This document shows, piece by piece, positions 1 to 8,701 of a DNA stretch of 64,000 bases (the stretch's first letter is position 1; every line of letters begins with the position of its first letter). The notes beneath the pieces were generated by a model. The model had not been told where the DNA came from. It ran no database searches and saw only the letters and a list, made by a program, of their open reading frames with translations. This DNA is from a bacterium HR40 (GTDB lineage Bacteria; Pseudomonadota; Alphaproteobacteria; Geminicoccales; Geminicoccaceae). The translations under genes and the position numbers were made by a program. The stretch spans positions 496,001 through 560,000 of the forward strand of contig BEIQ01000002.1 of assembly GCA_002898275.1 (NCBI GenBank), given 5' to 3'.

Positions 1-1118
1 TGACGCACGCCCTCGAGCGCGATCGAGCTCGCGCGCACCTGGGCTTCGAAGGCCGTCATCGCGGCGCCCGCTGCGCGAAGGGCTTCCCAGGCCGCCGCGA
101 CCTGGCGCTGCACCTCGCGCGTCGTCGCATCGAGATCGCGCTGCCGTTGCGTCACTGTCTGCCGCGCCTGCCGGACGCGGGAGTAGTCCGCCCCGCCCTG
201 ATAGAGGGGCACCGTCACCTGGAGTCCCACTGCCGCCCGCCGCTGCCAGTCGACGCTCACGGTGGGTTCGCGGGCGTAACCGGCATCCGCGACGACATCG
301 ACACTGGGCCGCAACCCTGCTTCGGCTTCTCGCACTGCCGCCTGCGCGGCAGCGAGATCGAAGCGTGCCGCCACCACTGAGGGATGATTCGCCGCCCGGG
401 CGAGGGCCTCCTCCAGGGTCTGCGGCAGGTTCGGGTAAGATTCGGGATCGGCGAGGGAGGCAGCCGGATCGGCCCCCACGACGCGGCGGAACTCGGCGGT
501 CGAGGCGGCGAGACCGGCAAGGGCCGACTCGATGTCGGCCTGCGCTCGGGCGAGCCTCGCCTCGGCCTGGGCGACGTCGGTGCGCGAGACCTCGCCTACC
601 GCAAAACGATCGCGGGTCGCCTGCAGCTGGCGGGCGATGCGGTCGCGGTTGTTGCGCGCGAATTCCAGGACCGCCCGATCGCGCCAAGTGGCACTGTAGG
701 CTTCGACCGCCGCGAGCAGCACCTGTTGTTCGCTGGCGGCGAGCCGGCCGCGCTCGGCGAGCACCTGCTGTTCGGCGCGCTCCACCGCCGCTGTGGTGGC
801 GCCGCCGGCATAGAGGTTCTGGCGCAAGGTCAGGGCGAGACTGCCACCGCGGCGGTCGAGATCGCCGAGATCGGTCTGCCCGGCCACCGCCTCGCCGCTG
901 CCATCCACCGATATCCGCGGCCGAAAGCCGGCGAGCGCCTGGGGCACGTTCTCGTCGACAGCCCGCAATCGGGCGCGGGCGGCATCGAGTTCCGGATTGT
1001 CGCGATAGGTGCGCTCGAGCGCCTGGCGGAGGTCGCCCACCGACTCCGCTGCCAATGGTGCAGCCAGACCCGATCCCAAGACCGCGCCGACGACGAGCGC
1101 CGTGGTGATCCGTCGCAT
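1..1118 (-). CDS. tolC: TolC-family outer membrane efflux protein (C-terminus cut by window edge)
   Basis: Outer-membrane channel that serves as the exit duct for tripartite efflux pumps or type I secretion. About 372 codons are visible from the N-terminus with no stop before the left edge. The ATG at 1118 follows a GGGGAGAGG ribosome site. Residues 1-24 form a signal peptide ending near APLAAES. The two structural repeats are marked by paired NLYAGG (residues 101-106) and VPLYQGG (303-309) turns, each followed by long Ala/Glu/Gln/Arg-rich helices, as is typical of TolC. The family assignment is firm; the substrate and the partner pump cannot be told because the neighbours lie outside the window. 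Confidence 0.88.
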   Translation of the reverse strand, partial: MRRITTALVVGAVLGSGLAAPLAAESVGDLRQALERTYRDNPELDAARARLRAVDENVPQALAGFRPRISVDGSGEAVAGQTDLGDLDRRGGSLALTLRQNLYAGGATTAAVERAEQQVLAERGRLAASEQQVLLAAVEAYSATWRDRAVLEFARNNRDRIARQLQATRDRFAVGEVSRTDVAQAEARLARAQADIESALAGLAASTAEFRRVVGADPAASLADPESYPNLPQTLEEALARAANHPSVVAARFDLAAAQAAVREAEAGLRPSVDVVADAGYAREPTVSVDWQRRAAVGLQVTVPLYQGGADYSRVRQARQTVTQRQRDLDATTREVQRQVAAAWEALRAAGAAMTAFEAQVRASSIALEGVR

Positions 1119-1245
1119 CGGCCTCTCCCCCTCATTCCCTTCGCCGCGTCGCTCGACATGCTATCATCGGCAGAATGTCCGGTCGCCGCCGCCTGGCGTC
1201 GCAGTCGAGGCTCCAAGCCCGCTCTCTTCCGCGCGTCAACGCGCC

Positions 1246-1980
1246 TCACGGCCAAGCGCAGGACTCGACAGCCAGGCGCGCGTAACCGCGTCGTTCGTCC
1301 GGTTGCACGAGGATCCGGTACTCGCGCCCTGCCACCACGACGGTGCGAGCGAGCGGCAGGATCCCCGTCATCTCGAAGCGTTCGCCGGCCACCGACACCA
1401 TGTCCAGGCGTACGGGACCTGCCGCATCGTACCAGGCCTGGGGCCGTCCCTCCGCATCGCGCGCCGGCTCGCCCGAAAGCCGCAGCGTAATCCGACCGTC
1501 GGCGAGGCTGACATGGTTGCGGCGGTCGCGCACCAGCGGCACCGCCACCCACACCCGCGGCGGTTCCGCCTCCGGTCGGCAGTCGCGCTCCCGCGAGATG
1601 GCGGCGAGCACAGAAGCCAGGCGCTCCACCGGTACACCGGCGCGCCGCTTTTCCTGGAGGAGCTCGACGAGCCGCTGGATCTCGGCGTTGGGAAGCCGCT
1701 GCGCGAGTTCGGCCTCGAGCTCGCGGTTGCGCGCTTCGAGGACCTCCACCCGCGCCAGCGCCTCGACCAGACGCTGGGTGCGTTCGCGGTCGAGCGCCTC
1801 GAGTCGGCCATTTTCCGCCCGCAACCGCCCATTGTCGAGTTCCAGCTGGGCACGTCCTGCCTCGTAGGCGCCATAGACCGCGGCAGCGACCGCCGGCAAG
1901 GTCAGGGCGAGGACGAGCAGTCGCCGGCGGGCACGCTGGCGCGTGCGGGCGCGGCCGAGAGAGCCCAGGGGAGCGAGCAT
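1246..1980 (-). CDS. Membrane-anchored coiled-coil protein of unknown function
   Basis: I do not recognise this family. The 244-residue protein has a basic N-terminus, one membrane segment (about residues 18-40, VLALTLPAVAAAVYGAY), a coiled coil with heptad Leu/Glu/Arg spacing (about 43-115) and a C-terminal domain of about 120 residues predicted to be beta-rich. It probably sits in the inner membrane with the rest in the periplasm. The ATG at 1980 overlaps the ppsR stop by one base (TGATG), so it is translationally coupled to ppsR; a GTG one codon earlier is the alternative start. The place after ppsR is held by maf and aroE in many relatives, so the order here is rearranged. Confidence 0.7.
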   Translation of the reverse strand: MLAPLGSLGRARTRQRARRRLLVLALTLPAVAAAVYGAYEAGRAQLELDNGRLRAENGRLEALDRERTQRLVEALARVEVLEARNRELEAELAQRLPNAEIQRLVELLQEKRRAGVPVERLASVLAAISRERDCRPEAEPPRVWVAVPLVRDRRNHVSLADGRITLRLSGEPARDAEGRPQAWYDAAGPVRLDMVSVAGERFEMTGILPLARTVVVAGREYRILVQPDERRGYARLAVESCAWP

Positions 1981-2873
1981 CACCCGTTGTCGTGCCTGTC
2001 GGTGACCAGCATCGCCGCGAAGAGTTCATCCGGCGGGATGCCGAGCTCGGGATGGCGGCGCAACTGCAACAACTGGATGATGGCCGCCGCCGTCTCCTCC
2101 ACGGATCGGCGCGTGACATCGATCTCCGGCCAGCCATGGCGGGCGAACAGACGGCGCGCGAACACCAGCTCCTCGCGAATGCGCTCGACGTCGACGTAAT
2201 CGCGCCCGAACTGACCACCGTCCTCGCCGGCCAGACCCATCATGCGCCTACGGTTCTCGCGGATCTGGGCGAGCACGTCGGGACGAATGGTGAACCCGAC
2301 GACGAGCGGCCCCTCGAGCCGCTCGAGCACGGCGAGTTGCGGCGAGCCCGGGACCACCGGGACATTGCCGGCTTTGATGCCACGGTTGGCGAGATAGACG
2401 CAGGTCGGTGTCTTGGAGGTGCGCGAGACGCCGACCACCACCACATCCGCCTCGCTCAGTTCCTCCGCGAACTGGCCATCGTCGTGGCGCATGGCGAAGT
2501 TCATCGCCTCGATGCGGCCGAAGTAGTCGGCGCTCATCGCATGCTGGCGACCGACCTTCGGCCGCCCGGCGGAGCCGACCATCGTCGTCAGCACGTGCAT
2601 CACCGGATCGAGGACGGCGACGCACGGCACGCCCAGCTCGTGGCAACGTTCCTCGAGACGGTAGCGCAGGTGCGGCGAGACCAGCGTATAGACGACCAAG
2701 CCGGGCACCGTCTCCACGCCGCGCAGCACCCGATCGAGCTGGACATCGCTGCGCACGAAGGACCACAGATGCTCGATCGGTGCGACATCGTCGAACTGCG
2801 AGAGAGCGGCGCGGGCAACGGCCGTCACCGTCTCGCCCGTCGAGTCCGAAATGAGATGCACGTGGAGACGCAA
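1980..2873 (-). CDS. ppsR: Pyruvate,phosphate dikinase / PEP synthase regulatory protein (DUF299 kinase-phosphorylase)
   Basis: Bifunctional ADP-dependent kinase and Pi-dependent pyrophosphorylase that switches PEP synthase or pyruvate phosphate dikinase off and on. The family signatures ISDSTGET (residues 8-15) and a P-loop-like GVSRTSKTP (148-156) are present, and the length of 297 residues fits. I chose the TTG at 2873 because GGAGAGGAG stands just before it and because codons upstream lose the strong third-position G/C bias of the gene. An in-frame ATG at 2966 would add 31 residues of noncoding-looking sequence. The gene diverges from hemE, the arrangement found at the Caulobacter origin, where the homologue is CC_0001. 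The target enzyme is not in this window. Confidence 0.9.
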   Translation of the reverse strand: MRLHVHLISDSTGETVTAVARAALSQFDDVAPIEHLWSFVRSDVQLDRVLRGVETVPGLVVYTLVSPHLRYRLEERCHELGVPCVAVLDPVMHVLTTMVGSAGRPKVGRQHAMSADYFGRIEAMNFAMRHDDGQFAEELSEADVVVVGVSRTSKTPTCVYLANRGIKAGNVPVVPGSPQLAVLERLEGPLVVGFTIRPDVLAQIRENRRRMMGLAGEDGGQFGRDYVDVERIREELVFARRLFARHGWPEIDVTRRSVEETAAAIIQLLQLRRHPELGIPPDELFAAMLVTDRHDNG

Positions 2874-3243
2874 AGGCTCCTCTCCATCCGCAGGGACAAT
2901 CCGTGGAAAAGTCTGTCGAAGCGGGTGGACGACGGCGCGCGGTGCGATTTCTCCCCCGCTGCCCATGGCGGACGCCCCTTTTCGCTTCCGGTCGTCCACC
3001 TCCATCCCGGGCCCGGGGACAGATGCCGCCCGCCGCGACCTTTCCCCAACTTCCGACCGCACGATTCCTCGCTTAAGATCGCCCGCGATCGCGACCGGCG
3101 CAAGCCGGCTTTCCACAGACCCCCGACCGCCGACGGTCCGCGTGGAACGGTCGGGGATGGGTTGTGGATCCCCGTCATGCGCAGGGTCTTCTCCAGCCTC
3201 AATCGTCTCTTCTGAGATTCCAGGAAAGGAAGCGGAGGAAGGG
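2874..3243. other. ppsR-hemE intergenic gap, candidate chromosomal replication origin
   Basis: This is a 370-base gap between divergent ppsR and hemE. It is visibly poorer in G+C than the flanking genes. Three sequences match the DnaA box TTATCCACA at 7 of 9 positions: TTTTCCACG (2902-2910, minus), CTTTCCACA (3109-3117, plus) and GGATCCACA (3163-3171, minus). A palindrome CGCGATCGCG lies at 3084-3093 and a single TTAA at 3073. The ppsR/hemE junction is the replication origin in Caulobacter and the matching region in Rickettsia. I see no perfect DnaA box and no clear AT-rich unwinding element, so the origin call is an inference from synteny. The promoters of both genes must also lie here. Confidence 0.5.
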
Positions 3244-4308
3244 GTGGGCACACCCGACACGCGCAAACGGCTGCTCAGAGTCCTCGCGGGCGAGGTGCTC
3301 GCTCCGCCTCCGGTCTGGCTCATGCGACAGGCGGGTCGCTATCTGCCCGAATATCGAGAGATTCGCGACCGCATGCCCTCCTTTCTCGACCTTTGCTACA
3401 CGCCGGAGCTCGCGCTGCGCGTCACTCTCCAGCCGCTCGAGCGGTTCGCGCTCGATGCCGCCATCCTTTTCTCCGACATTCTCGTCGTGCCCCATGGGCT
3501 CGGCGTCGAGGTCGGCTTCGTCGAGGGCGAGGGACCCCGGGTGGCGACGGTGCGCGACGAGCGCGCGCTCCGCGCGCTGCGGCCTCCGGAAGCGTTGTTG
3601 GAGCGGCTCGCCCCGGTCTACCAGACGGTGCGGCTCTTGGCTTCGGCTCTCCCCGCGGGCGTCGCCCTCATCGGCTTTTCCGGGGCACCGTGGACGCTCG
3701 CCAGCTACCTCCTGGAAGGCGGAGCATCGAAGGAGTTCCTGGAGGCCCGACGGGCAGCTCGCGAGGCCGAGGGCTTCTTCTCGGCGCTCGTCGACCGATT
3801 GACCCAGGCGGTGTGCGTCCATCTCGAGGCACAGGTGGAAGCCGGGGCAGACGTGCTGATGCTCTTCGACAGCTGGGCGGGGGTGTTGCCGGAGAGCGAA
3901 CGGCGGCGGTGGGTGGAAGAGCCGGCGCGCACCATCGCCACGGCCCTCGGCCGCAGGTTCCCGCACGTTCCCCTGATCTGTTTTCCGCGCGGCATCGGCG
4001 CTGGGCTCCTGGCCTTCGCGGAACGGGTTCCTTGCCGCGCGCTGTCGCTCGATACGAGCGTGCCGTTGGCGTGGGCACGGGAGGCGTTGGCCAGGGAGCG
4101 CGGCAAGGTTCTCCAGGGCAACCTCGATCCCGTCGCTCTCGTTGCCGGCGGAGCCGCTCTCGAACGGGAGACTCGCGCGATCCTCGCCGCCTTCCGCGAC
4201 ATCCCTCACATCTTCAACCTCGGCCACGGCGTCCTGCCCGAGACCTCGCCGGCCCAGGTGGCGAGGCTGCTCGAGATCTTGCAAAACTGCGGCGGTGGCG
4301 CCATGTAG
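3244..4308 (+). CDS. hemE: Uroporphyrinogen decarboxylase
   Basis: Decarboxylates the four acetate side chains of uroporphyrinogen III to give coproporphyrinogen III in cytoplasmic heme synthesis. The 354-residue protein carries both family signatures: an N-terminal PVWLMRQAGRYLPEYR stretch and an internal GFSGAPWT. The conserved C-terminal NLGHGVLPETSP holds the active-site His. The GTG start at 3244 is preceded by GGAGGAAGG; in-frame codons before it lack coding character. hemJ follows 52 bases later, then rho, an order usual near alphaproteobacterial origins. Confidence 0.96.
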   Translation: MGTPDTRKRLLRVLAGEVLAPPPVWLMRQAGRYLPEYREIRDRMPSFLDLCYTPELALRVTLQPLERFALDAAILFSDILVVPHGLGVEVGFVEGEGPRVATVRDERALRALRPPEALLERLAPVYQTVRLLASALPAGVALIGFSGAPWTLASYLLEGGASKEFLEARRAAREAEGFFSALVDRLTQAVCVHLEAQVEAGADVLMLFDSWAGVLPESERRRWVEEPARTIATALGRRFPHVPLICFPRGIGAGLLAFAERVPCRALSLDTSVPLAWAREALARERGKVLQGNLDPVALVAGGAALERETRAILAAFRDIPHIFNLGHGVLPETSPAQVARLLEILQNCGGGAM

Positions 4309-4360
4309 GAGGTGCTCGTCCGCACCGGACGCCGTGGGCGATGGGACCACGGACGAGGAA

Positions 4361-4849
4361 ATGTCCGGTTGCCCTTCTCGCGAGATCCGCGGGCTTGTCT
4401 CCGGAGCCGATCGCCCCTTGCAAAGCCTCTATTCGTGGCTGAAGGCCGGGCATATCGCGGCGTTCGCCGCGTGGATGGCGGGCATGTGGTATCTGCCACG
4501 ACTCATGGTCTACCATGCCGACACCGTTCCACGGAGCGAAGCTTCCGAGCTCTTCAAGGTCATGGAGCGGCGGCTGTTGAGAGCGATCGCCACGCCCGCC
4601 ATGCTCGCCACCTGGCTCTTCGGGCTCGCGCTCTTGATGCTCACCGGCAGCTGGTCGGAGGGGTGGCTGCACGCCAAGTTGGCTGCCGTCCTCGCCCTCA
4701 CCGGGACGCATGGCGTGCTGGCGGCGCATGTCCGACGGTTCGCGCGCGACGAGCGTCCGCGACCGGCGCGCTTTTACCGCGTCGTCAACGAGGTGCCGAC
4801 GATCCTCTTTCTCCTGATCGTCGTCATGGTCGTGGTCAGGCCATTCTAG
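4361..4849 (+). CDS. hemJ: Protoporphyrinogen IX oxidase HemJ
   Basis: Oxidises protoporphyrinogen IX to protoporphyrin IX in the inner membrane. The family hallmark [16 protein letters not shown] with the conserved His, then [10 protein letters not shown], is present, and four hydrophobic segments follow. At 162 residues from the ATG at 4361 it is a little longer than usual for the family, and the first 20 or so residues before LYSWLK are not conserved. The start is therefore uncertain: GAGGAA stands almost against this ATG, and a TTG at codon LQSLYSW with GGAG upstream is an alternative. It probably forms an operon with hemE. Confidence 0.88.
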   Translation: MSGCPSREIRGLVSGADRPLQSLYSWLKAGHIAAFAAWMAGMWYLPRLMVYHADTVPRSEASELFKVMERRLLRAIATPAMLATWLFGLALLMLTGSWSEGWLHAKLAAVLALTGTHGVLAAHVRRFARDERPRPARFYRVVNEVPTILFLLIVVMVVVRPF

Positions 4850-4901
4850 GTGGCTCGTCCGATTCGGCGGCCGGGCCCGATTTCGGAGGGAACCGCAACC
4901 C

Positions 4902-6482
4902 GTGAACGAGAAGCCGGAATTCGAGCGCGAGGAAGGTATGAGTGGGCCGCGCGACGAGGCGGCGGAGGCGACAGGGAGCGAACGGCCACGCGGGCTGCGG
5001 CCGATCGCGCGCTCCGTGCGGCGGCGTCGCCCGCGCCGGGAAGAGGAGCGCGTACCGGAAGCGGCGGTGGCGGTGGAAGCCGCTGGCGAGGAGACTCCCA
5101 TCCTCGAGCTTCCTCTCGGCGAGGGGGGCGAGGAGGATGCGACCCCTCCGCCGGTCGACGAGGCCGAAATCGCCGAGGCGATCGCCCGCGCGCCGAGCGC
5201 GCCACCGCCGCCGCGGGAAGAGATGCCTGCGATCAATCTCTCGGAACTCAAACGTCGACCGCCGGCAGAACTCCTGCGCTACGCCGAGGAACTCGGCATC
5301 GAGAACGCGAGCACCCTGAAGAAGTCCGATCTCGTCTTTGCGGTGCTCAAACGTCTTGCCGAGACGGGTGTGCCGATCTTCGGCGAGGGTGTGCTCGAAA
5401 TCCTGCAGGACGGTTTCGGCTTCCTCCGATCTCCGCACGTGAATTACGTCGCGGGCCCGGACGACATCTATGTCTCACCGTCTCAGATCCGCAGGTTCGG
5501 GTTGCGCACAGGCGACATTGTCCAGGGCCAAGTGCGCGCACCCAAGGAAGGCGAACGCTATTTCGCGTTGCTACGAGCGACCAGTATCAACTTCGACAGC
5601 CCGGAAGTCGCTCGGCATCGCGTGCACTTCGACAACCTCACGCCCTATTATCCGACAGAAAAACTGAAGCTGGAGATCCCAGGGCAGAAGGATCTCTCGA
5701 CCCGGGTCATCGACATCGTGGCGCCGCTCGGCAAGGGTCAGCGCGCCCTCATCGTCGCGCCGCCGCGCACCGGCAAGACGATGCTCATGCAGAACATCGC
5801 CCACGCGATCATGAACAACCATCCCGAGGTGTTCCTGATCGTGCTCTTGATCGACGAGCGGCCGGAAGAAGTCACCGACATGCAGCGTACGGTGCGCGGC
5901 GAGGTGGTGAGCTCGACCTTCGACGAGCCAGCCTCGCGTCACGTGCAGGTGGCGGAGATGGTGATCGAGAAAGCGAAACGCCTCGTCGAGCACAATCGCG
6001 ACGTGGTGATCCTGCTCGATTCCATCACCCGTCTCGCCCGCGCCTACAACACGGTCGTGCCGTCCTCGGGCAAGGTCCTGACAGGCGGTGTCGATGCCAA
6101 CGCCCTCCAACGACCCAAGCGCTTCTTTGGCGCGGCGCGCAACATCGAGGACGGCGGGTCCCTCACCATCATCGCCACCGCCCTGATCGACACCGGTTCG
6201 CGCATGGACGAAGTGATCTTCGAGGAGTTCAAAGGTACGGGCAACAGCGAGATCGTTCTCGACCGACGGCTCGCCGACAAGCGCGTGTTCCCTGCCATCG
6301 ACATCAACAAGTCGGGGACGCGCAAGGAAGAGCTCCTCGTCGACCGTGCCACTCTGTCGCGCATGTGGGTGCTGCGCCGTATCCTGAGCCCGATGGGGAC
6401 GGTCGATGCGATGGAGTTCCTGCTCGAGAAAATGAAGTTCACCAAGACCAACGAGGAGTTCTGGCAGTCCATGAATGCCTGA
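4902..6482 (+). CDS. rho: Transcription termination factor Rho
   Basis: Hexameric RNA-dependent ATPase that terminates transcription. At 526 residues it is about 107 longer than E. coli Rho (419). The extra length is an N-terminal low-complexity extension (residues 1-110) with an Arg-rich patch (RRRRPRR near 40) and acidic Pro/Glu/Ala tracts. The canonical protein begins at INLSELK (111). The RNA-binding domain has [15 protein letters not shown]; the Walker A is APPRTGKT, followed by [13 protein letters not shown] and [15 protein letters not shown]. The start is GTG at 4902 with GGAGGGAA upstream; an ATG at residue 13 is a possible alternative. A strong hairpin follows the stop. Confidence 0.97.
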   Translation: MNEKPEFEREEGMSGPRDEAAEATGSERPRGLRPIARSVRRRRPRREEERVPEAAVAVEAAGEETPILELPLGEGGEEDATPPPVDEAEIAEAIARAPSAPPPPREEMPAINLSELKRRPPAELLRYAEELGIENASTLKKSDLVFAVLKRLAETGVPIFGEGVLEILQDGFGFLRSPHVNYVAGPDDIYVSPSQIRRFGLRTGDIVQGQVRAPKEGERYFALLRATSINFDSPEVARHRVHFDNLTPYYPTEKLKLEIPGQKDLSTRVIDIVAPLGKGQRALIVAPPRTGKTMLMQNIAHAIMNNHPEVFLIVLLIDERPEEVTDMQRTVRGEVVSSTFDEPASRHVQVAEMVIEKAKRLVEHNRDVVILLDSITRLARAYNTVVPSSGKVLTGGVDANALQRPKRFFGAARNIEDGGSLTIIATALIDTGSRMDEVIFEEFKGTGNSEIVLDRRLADKRVFPAIDINKSGTRKEELLVDRATLSRMWVLRRILSPMGTVDAMEFLLEKMKFTKTNEEFWQSMNA

Positions 6483-6488
6483 GGCCGG

Positions 6489-6521
6489 CGGCCGTCCCGT
6501 CCGCAGCCGACGGGACGGCCG
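6489..6521. terminator. Hairpin between convergent rho and qor
   Basis: A perfect 13-base-pair stem (6489-6501 with 6509-6521) encloses a 7-base loop. It sits seven bases after the rho stop and about 13 bases from the end of the convergent oxidoreductase gene, so it can act for both strands. No U-tract follows on either side, so it is either an atypical terminator or a mRNA 3'-end stabiliser. Confidence 0.65.
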
Positions 6522-6533
6522 TGCCCGCGCGCC

Positions 6534-7514
6534 TCAGGGCACCAGCACGGTCGCTCCGGTGGTCTGGCGCGACTCGAGCGCCCGATGGGCTTCCGCCGCC
6601 TCCCGCAGCGGAAATCTCTGATTGACCTCGATGCGCACGATCCCCCGCGAAACGACATCGATCACGTCGTTCGCCGCCTCGAGCAGCTGTGCCCGCGTCG
6701 CCGTATAGGTCATCAGCGTCGGCCGGGTGACGTAGAGCGAGCCCTTTTGGCTGAGAATCCCGAGGTTGAACGCCTCGACCGGGCCGCTGGCGTTGCCGAA
6801 GCTCACCATCAGCCCGCGCGGCTGCAGGCAGTCGAGCGACCCCATGAAGGTGGCACGGCCGACGCCATCGTACACCACCGGCACTCCTTGGCCGTGGGTG
6901 ATCTCCCGGACCCTGCGGACGAAGTCCTCCTCGGTGTAGACGATGACATGATCGCAACCGTGCGCCTTGGCGATGTCGGCCTTGGCGCGGCTGCCGACGG
7001 TGCCGATGACGGTGGCACCGAGATGCTTGGCCCATTGGCAGAGGATGAGGCCGACCCCGCCGGCGGCAGCGTGGACCAGGATCGTCTCGCCCGGCTTTAC
7101 ACGATAGGTTTGCTTGAGCAGATATTGCGCCGTCATGCCCTTGAGCATCATCGCCGCCGCCACCTCGTCGGCGATGGTGTCGGGAATGGCGACCAGACGG
7201 TCCGCCGGCATGGTCCGCAGATCGCTGTAGGCACCGAGGGGGCCGGTGCCATAGGCGACGCGTTGGCCGACGCGCAGGTCGTCGACTCCGGGACCGACCG
7301 CTTCGACCACACCTGCGGCTTCGAGACCAGGGGTGAAGGGCAGGCCACCGGGCGGCTGATAGAGGCCCGTACGGTAGTAGACGTCGATGTAATTGAGACC
7401 TACCGCACGGTGGCGGACCATGGCCTCGCCCGGTCCCGGCTGCGGTGGTGTGTATTCCTCATACTTTAGGACTTCGGGCCCGCCAAATTCGTGCACGACG
7501 ATGCGGTGCGCCAC
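6534..7514 (-). CDS. qorA: NADPH:quinone oxidoreductase (zeta-crystallin type, MDR family)
   Basis: Zinc-free medium-chain dehydrogenase expected to reduce quinones with NADPH in the cytoplasm. The order is typical: a GroES-like domain ([15 protein letters not shown], then [16 protein letters not shown]) and a Rossmann domain with the NADPH-binding [15 protein letters not shown], ending [11 protein letters not shown]. At 326 residues it matches E. coli QorA. I chose the GTG at 7514 because GGGGAGGAGG stands directly upstream; a start 13 codons earlier exists but adds unconserved residues. It converges on rho and lies 76 bases downstream of the ABC cluster on the same strand. Confidence 0.9.
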   Translation of the reverse strand: MAHRIVVHEFGGPEVLKYEEYTPPQPGPGEAMVRHRAVGLNYIDVYYRTGLYQPPGGLPFTPGLEAAGVVEAVGPGVDDLRVGQRVAYGTGPLGAYSDLRTMPADRLVAIPDTIADEVAAAMMLKGMTAQYLLKQTYRVKPGETILVHAAAGGVGLILCQWAKHLGATVIGTVGSRAKADIAKAHGCDHVIVYTEEDFVRRVREITHGQGVPVVYDGVGRATFMGSLDCLQPRGLMVSFGNASGPVEAFNLGILSQKGSLYVTRPTLMTYTATRAQLLEAANDVIDVVSRGIVRIEVNQRFPLREAAEAHRALESRQTTGATVLVP

Positions 7515-7590
7515 GGCCTCCTCCCCTTTGCGAGCTCTCGAGTTCGTCGCCATTCCTAGCGCATTCCCCGGGCAGGCGCCACGCCGGGGT

Positions 7591-8688
7591 TCACGAACCT
7601 TCCTTGGCCGTCGCCGGTTCGAGCAGGTCCTCCCGCTTCCAGCTGAAGCGCTCGGCGACGTAACGCGACACCTTGAACACGCGCCCGGCGAAGCGCTTCT
7701 GCAGCGCCTGCGGGTCGAGCCCGGGCTTGGTCGCGGCTGCGCTGCCAGGGTCGGAAGAAGGGGTGGCGGAGGCCTGCGCGGCGCTGGCCCGCGCCTCGAG
7801 GGCGAGCCACCATTCCGCCTCGTCGCCCTCCCCGAGCTTGGAAACCGCGACCGCGATCTCCGTGCCGTCGCGGGTGCGGAAGACGGCGCGCCCGACAGGA
7901 TCGGGCAGCGACTTGCTCGCGCTCTGAGCGATATCGGTCATGGAGAGCGTGGCGAAAGCCGACGCCACGCGCTTCGCCTTGTCGGCATCGAGTCGGCGTC
8001 CTTCCGGCAGTTCGAGGAGCGTGAACTCCTTGGACGGTTCTTGGGCACGCTGCAGGGTAGCGACATCGGCGGTACCTGGCTGCAGGACCACTTCCGCCAC
8101 CTCGTCCTCCGGGAGTTCGAGGATCTTGCGATCGAGCCAGTCGAGCGGTTCGTCCGGGACCTCGATGGCGCGGTCGGCGAGCCAAGCCTGGTGCGAATCC
8201 GCGAGCCGCACATACATGCCGGCCTTGCCGGGGCCATAGAGGCCGAAGCGGCGCTTGCCCAGAACCACCTCGGCGAGCACCTTGCCCTCGCCGTCCCTGA
8301 GGGTGACGAGGCGCGACTTCGCACCCTGGCCGTCCACCGGCTCCAGTTCGAGGCGAGAGAGCCGTTCGGGACGGTCCGTGCGCGCCTCGAGCAGTCGCAT
8401 TTCCGCAAGCCCCAGCACGATGCCCCGCACCTGCTCGGGATCGACGGGATAGTCGGCGGCTTCGGCGAGCACCCACCCATCCGCAGTCCGGCGCGCGGTC
8501 ATGCTGCGCTCGGCCGTGCGGACCGTGATCTCCGCCACTCGGTCGAGCTTGTGGGCGAGATCGGGCAGCAAGGGGCGATCCACCGCCAGGGTCGCCACGG
8601 GCACGTCGCGGGTCGCTACCGCCCAGGTGGCGAGCCCGAGGCTTGCCACGCTCGCACAGAGCAGGACGAGGAAAGCGCGCGGCGACAT
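7591..8688 (-). CDS. DUF4340-like protein of the GldG-type ABC system
   Basis: A 365-residue protein with one N-terminal membrane segment or uncleaved signal (residues 5-24, FLVLLCASVASLGLATWAVA) and a periplasm-facing region with repeated beta-strand blocks (for example LLEARTDRPERLSRLEL and DWLDRKILELPEDEV). These repeats resemble DUF4340 proteins, which regularly accompany GldG-type transporters. An Ala/Ser/Pro linker lies near residues 296-315. It is the last gene of a tight four-gene set; 13 bases separate it from the gldG-like gene. Its biochemical role is not known in any family member I can name. Confidence 0.75.
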   Translation of the reverse strand: MSPRAFLVLLCASVASLGLATWAVATRDVPVATLAVDRPLLPDLAHKLDRVAEITVRTAERSMTARRTADGWVLAEAADYPVDPEQVRGIVLGLAEMRLLEARTDRPERLSRLELEPVDGQGAKSRLVTLRDGEGKVLAEVVLGKRRFGLYGPGKAGMYVRLADSHQAWLADRAIEVPDEPLDWLDRKILELPEDEVAEVVLQPGTADVATLQRAQEPSKEFTLLELPEGRRLDADKAKRVASAFATLSMTDIAQSASKSLPDPVGRAVFRTRDGTEIAVAVSKLGEGDEAEWWLALEARASAAQASATPSSDPGSAAATKPGLDPQALQKRFAGRVFKVSRYVAERFSWKREDLLEPATAKEGS

Positions 8689-8701
8689 CGATCCATCCTC
8701 C

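Noticed and set aside
384-2199. Long plus-strand frames opposite tolC and the coiled-coil gene
   Set aside because: They have no conserved motifs and lie antisense to genes with clear start signals and domain features.
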